DNA of 64,000 bases from Phorcus lineatus (taxonomy: Eukaryota; Mollusca; Gastropoda; Trochida; Trochidae), in contig OV121085.1 in the NCBI GenBank assembly GCA_921293015.1, positions 14,905,731 to 14,969,730 of the forward strand, read 5' to 3'. The notes under the pieces are model-generated. The model searched no databases. It saw only the letters and a program-made list of their open reading frames with translations, and was not told the origin of the DNA. Shown here in pieces: positions 60,799 through 64,000 of this stretch. The translations under genes and the position numbers were made by a program. How positions within the stretch are numbered: the first letter of the stretch is position 1; the number at the start of each line of letters is the position of its first letter.

Positions 60799-61132
60799 CA
60801 TCTTGCTAAATCAGCGTATATGAATCCGCTCTCGCTCCTTCCGAATACCCTGATCTCTTTCAAGCCAAAACCCTCGTAACACTAGCAACCTAGCTATCTA
60901 ATGAGACGACTCTCATTCAGCAAAAGCCGCACAACCCGGATGGAAAAATATGTAGATCTCAAGATAGTAGCTTCTAGCTCCTTAATGAACGACATTTCAT
61001 TGGCTGAAAAAATAACAGGTGAGCATAGCCACGTATGTCAAACCGCCAGCCATACGAGGGATTTAGCCCGAAAGAGATAAGGGTAATAAGATGGAGCGGG
61101 AGCGGATTCACATACGCTGATTTAGCATCTTT
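60799..61132 (-). mobile_element. MITE-C, complete copy in reverse orientation
   Basis: Ends are CATCTTGCTAAATCAGCG and its inverted partner GATGCTAAATCAGCGTATG. The interior is inverted relative to the 49.3 kb copy: CACAACCCGGATGG comes before TCATTGGCTG and GGTGAGCATAGCCAC. I see no clear target duplication. Confidence 0.9.
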
Positions 61133-61715
61133 TCGGTTGGTTAGTCAATTTCTGCCATTTGAACTGGCCATTTCCCTTTGTAGCATTAGTAAAATTTCAA
61201 ATCATAATGAACCATTTGTTCATCCAATGTGCAAAATGGCCCCATGGTCCATGGCTTTCCAAATCTTTGCTAATTGATTTCAGGATTAAAAACGATTATT
61301 TTAGGATAGTTTACACTGCTTTAAGGAAAATATCTTGTTGGCTTAACTATTTTTTCTCAACTGATATATTTGATCTTCTTGCAAGGTAACTTTTAAATGT
61401 CTTCTTAAACCAGTATAACTAAACATCTATTTTAATTTCCCTTTCATCGCTGGGATGTATTGTTTCTATGAAAAGATGAATGCGTCAAATGGTTATTACT
61501 AAACAGATGTCAGTTGTTGGAGATTAATGCAACTGACTTCCTAATATGGTTGATGTTGTTCCTTCAACAGAAACAGTGTGTTCACATAGAACATCTCAAC
61601 GGTGTTAATTTGCAAGTAAGAAGCTCTATCAAATCGTTTTTCAAATTAAGTGTTGATCAATTAAATGATTAAAATCTACAAAAATCAAAGTCATGTATGC
61701 TTTCAACTTAAATGA
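61133..61715. other. Unassigned stretch
   Basis: Nothing recognised. Confidence 0.35.
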
Positions 61716-61925
61716 GGAAGACGTTTTCAATGTGAGCATCTTTTAGGATAGCAATTGAAATTTGGATTCGACCAAATTTAAATACAAACAAGTTATAGAT
61801 CCAACGTTTATAGTTAAACTAGTGGTTTTTGCTGAATGCTTAGTTGATGTTTGTAGTAAAACTTTAATGACTTAAAGATCAATAGAGATTTCCGAAAGTT
61901 TGAATTAATACGACTTCCTCTGAAA
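61716..61925. repeat. Block F, copy 2
   Basis: Diverged partner of 59.45-59.68 kb: TTTTCAATGTGAGCATCTTT, GGATAGCAATTGAAATTT, TAGATCCAACGTTTAT, AGATTTCCGAAAGTTTGA and CGACTTCC. Confidence 0.65.
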
Positions 61926-63445
61926 AGTTTAGAGCTTCTTAAAATGGGTTTCTTTAATAACTTGCAAATATCATGTTATTTATCACTACCCTTGATTAAA
62001 GTGACCATTCCAGCGGGGTATTAGTGGAAACGAAATTCAGGAGGACTTTCCTGTTAACAAATATATATTATATTTACATGTTTCTAATCACACTTAATTT
62101 CAAATATGTACACGAGTTTAACATTTTAGTTGTTCAAGATTTAACAATTTGAGAAAGAATAAAGTGTATCTATCAAAAAAGAAGAACTTCTTGAAATGAA
62201 GCCAATCATCGCAGCTACGTATGTGGAATGCATTACTACGACAAAACATTGTCGTAACTGACAACCTTTATTATGAATTACTTGTAAATATGCCCCTCCT
62301 ATCAATCTATTAGTTATTTCTTTTTTTTTTCAATGAATTAGCATAATACAGCACATTTGATTTCTCGCAATGCTAACATTTCAAGATGGCGGATGAAATA
62401 GTACCTTTAATTTAACTACATTCTGTCATTGTTTAACGCGAAGTACGGAGTTCAAGCATTGGATTTCCCGAATATATTTTTGTGTGTGTTTGCATTGCTA
62501 TATTAACCTCTCGCGATACAAACAGTTCATCACTTCAGTGTTTTATGTTACCAAAATAAGCCAATCAGAAAAATATGATGAAAAAATGATTTGTCATCTT
62601 CGAAAATTAATTTTTTTTAAATGTCACCATTGCTTGATTCTTGAAAATATTGATGGTTTGTTTTGATTAATTGGAGGGTCAGTTATCTTATGTAATTTAC
62701 CAACTCAAATGTTGGTTCAAAGACCAAAATCTTGCAACCATATATCATAAATCATAATGGGCTACAATTTCCGTGCATATCATTTATGTCTCTGAGAGAC
62801 CGTGACCATTATTGAGCATGTTTTTGAGTAATGACATAGGTTATCAAGTAACATAATAACAATAAAAAGAACCCCACCTTCGTAAAAATTCGGCGTTTAG
62901 TCTAAGGATAGCGATAATCACGAAATCATACTGGTGGAACCATGACCTGACAGTATTCAGTTAATGTAGTTAGAGTTACTTCCCTTGTGGTAGCGACGTT
63001 TGCACCTGATTCATAAACATTAGAATCATTAGAGAACCATGATTCAGCAAAACTAATTGCTCACAAAGATTATATCGGATATATATTGTTGAAAGATTTT
63101 CTTGAGATGTGTGTGTCACTTTGAAAAAGTATTCTTTGACGTAATATTTCAAGGCAGTTAATACCCTATGTCGCCAACAATGTGACCTTCACCTTGGTGT
63201 ATTGTAAATGAAAACACTCCGCGTAATCTAGGTCATCACTGGAAATGTGAAGAAATCAGTTTTGCTTGTCAAACCCTTTCATATATTTGACACTTTGATA
63301 CTGTATTGAAACTTTTAAATGAAGGGCTTCAAAGACGCTGAACAAGAGTGAAACTAATTTACTTATGAGTTTAAAGGAATCATTACATTTAAAACTCAAC
63401 CTACTGTAAGGTTATAGATTACGTTGTGTGCATATTTTCCCATAC
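61926..63445. other. Unassigned stretch
   Basis: AT-rich sequence with an isolated YY1-like AAGATGGCGGATG at about 62384. No gene was recognised. Confidence 0.35.
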
Positions 63446-63545
63446 ATCCTGCTAAATCAGCGTATATGAATCCGCGCTCGCTCCTACCTAATACGCTGAT
63501 CTCTTTCAAGCCAACAGCCACGTATCGCTTACTATGTAACCAGCC
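63446..63545 (+). mobile_element. MITE-C, left-end fragment
   Basis: It starts CATCCTGCTAAATCAGCGTA and continues TATGAATCCGC, CTCGCTCCTACC, TGATCTCTTTCAAGCCAAC. Homology ends after about 100 bp. The right end is missing. Confidence 0.9.
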
Positions 63546-63966
63546 AATTTAATTTTCATCGTTCGTTGTTCGATGATTTAAAATAATATATTACAAAGGT
63601 GGAAGTTACCTTCCAACAAACCTAGAGGCGCTCTGGCGAAGTAAAAATGTGAACGAATAAAGACGATGGACGCCGGACAGATGCTGCTTGACCGGCCTTG
63701 CTGTTAGCTTATTTTGGGAGGTTCTTTTTGCAATCAACACCTCGGAATACAACATACAATAAATATTGTTGATAAACAAGAACATGGCATTCTAAATAAA
63801 AAAAAATTGCCAAACAACACACAAATAAGGGAAAAAAAACTAATAATATTTAAGACAGAGATTGGTTAGGATTTTATGACGGAGCTATCCCTGTTGGGAG
63901 AGAATGCCCAAAGCACGGAATTACGGTTTATCTGACCAACGGAATTTATTACAACAATCCATTATC
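63546..63966. other. Unassigned stretch
   Basis: Nothing recognised. Confidence 0.35.
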
Positions 63967-63994
63967 AAGGATTCAGCAATTTTGCTGAATCCTT
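63967..63994. repeat. Near-perfect palindrome at the window edge
   Basis: Arms AAGGATTCAGCAA (63967-63979) and TTGCTGAATCCTT (63982-63994) are exact inverted repeats with a 2-base gap. Confidence 0.95.
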
Positions 63995-64000
63995 ATTGTT

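Noticed and set aside
1-64000. Retroviral, LTR or capsid-bearing elements
   Set aside because: No protease, reverse transcriptase, integrase, capsid or long terminal repeat pair was recognised anywhere.

Overview
This looks like eukaryotic, AT-rich, gene-poor nuclear DNA from an invertebrate, most likely a gastropod mollusc. An abalone-like genome is my best guess, based on the interspersed repeat families: a tRNA-derived SINE and a second short element, both ending in (ACTC)n or (ACCTC)n tails. That assignment rests on recalled repeat flavour, not on a search. I see no operons, CRISPR arrays, rRNA or true tRNA genes, and no retroviral, LTR or Polinton-type element.

Only one substantial protein-coding locus is visible. 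On the minus strand at 44.5-46.9 kb lies one long frame of a widespread animal protein family of unknown function. It has two CxxC...HxxC modules, then a large domain with conserved acidic motifs (DNVDHN, FDQPLWW). The copy carries one in-frame TGA and is cut near its C-terminus by a short interspersed element. Upstream are a good minus-strand acceptor and donor (a probable 5'UTR intron), two CRE palindromes and two perfect hairpins. Comparison with paralogous blocks suggests the whole 44.1-48.6 kb stretch was inserted into an older duplicated block.

The rest of the window is a patchwork of old, diverged, roughly colinear duplicated blocks, called B, E, A, C and D here. Their order recurs: B 1.0, E 5.6, A 8.1, C 9.3 kb; E 13.0, A 14.4, B 16.5 kb; A 19.4, D 21.5, B 25.7 kb; E 33.1, A 35.3 kb; E 38.5, C 39.0, D 43.3 kb; C 51.0, D 52.6 kb. 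A+B at 14.4-19.4 kb is the best preserved unit and is followed directly by a second A. No convincing exon set was found in these blocks, though a short minus-strand cysteine-containing exon candidate recurs in D.

Younger transposable elements sit on this background: seven SINE-A copies (two with clear target duplications), four SINE-B copies, five copies of a ~335-bp MITE with 8-9-bp target duplications, a 799-bp inverted-repeat element with 9-bp duplications and a nested SINE-B, a 452-bp TTAA element, and a 1230-bp element made largely of CCAGTACTGG palindromes. There are also coding remnants of Tc1-like and pogo-like transposases. For several insertions a paralogous block preserves the empty site, which gives relative ages.
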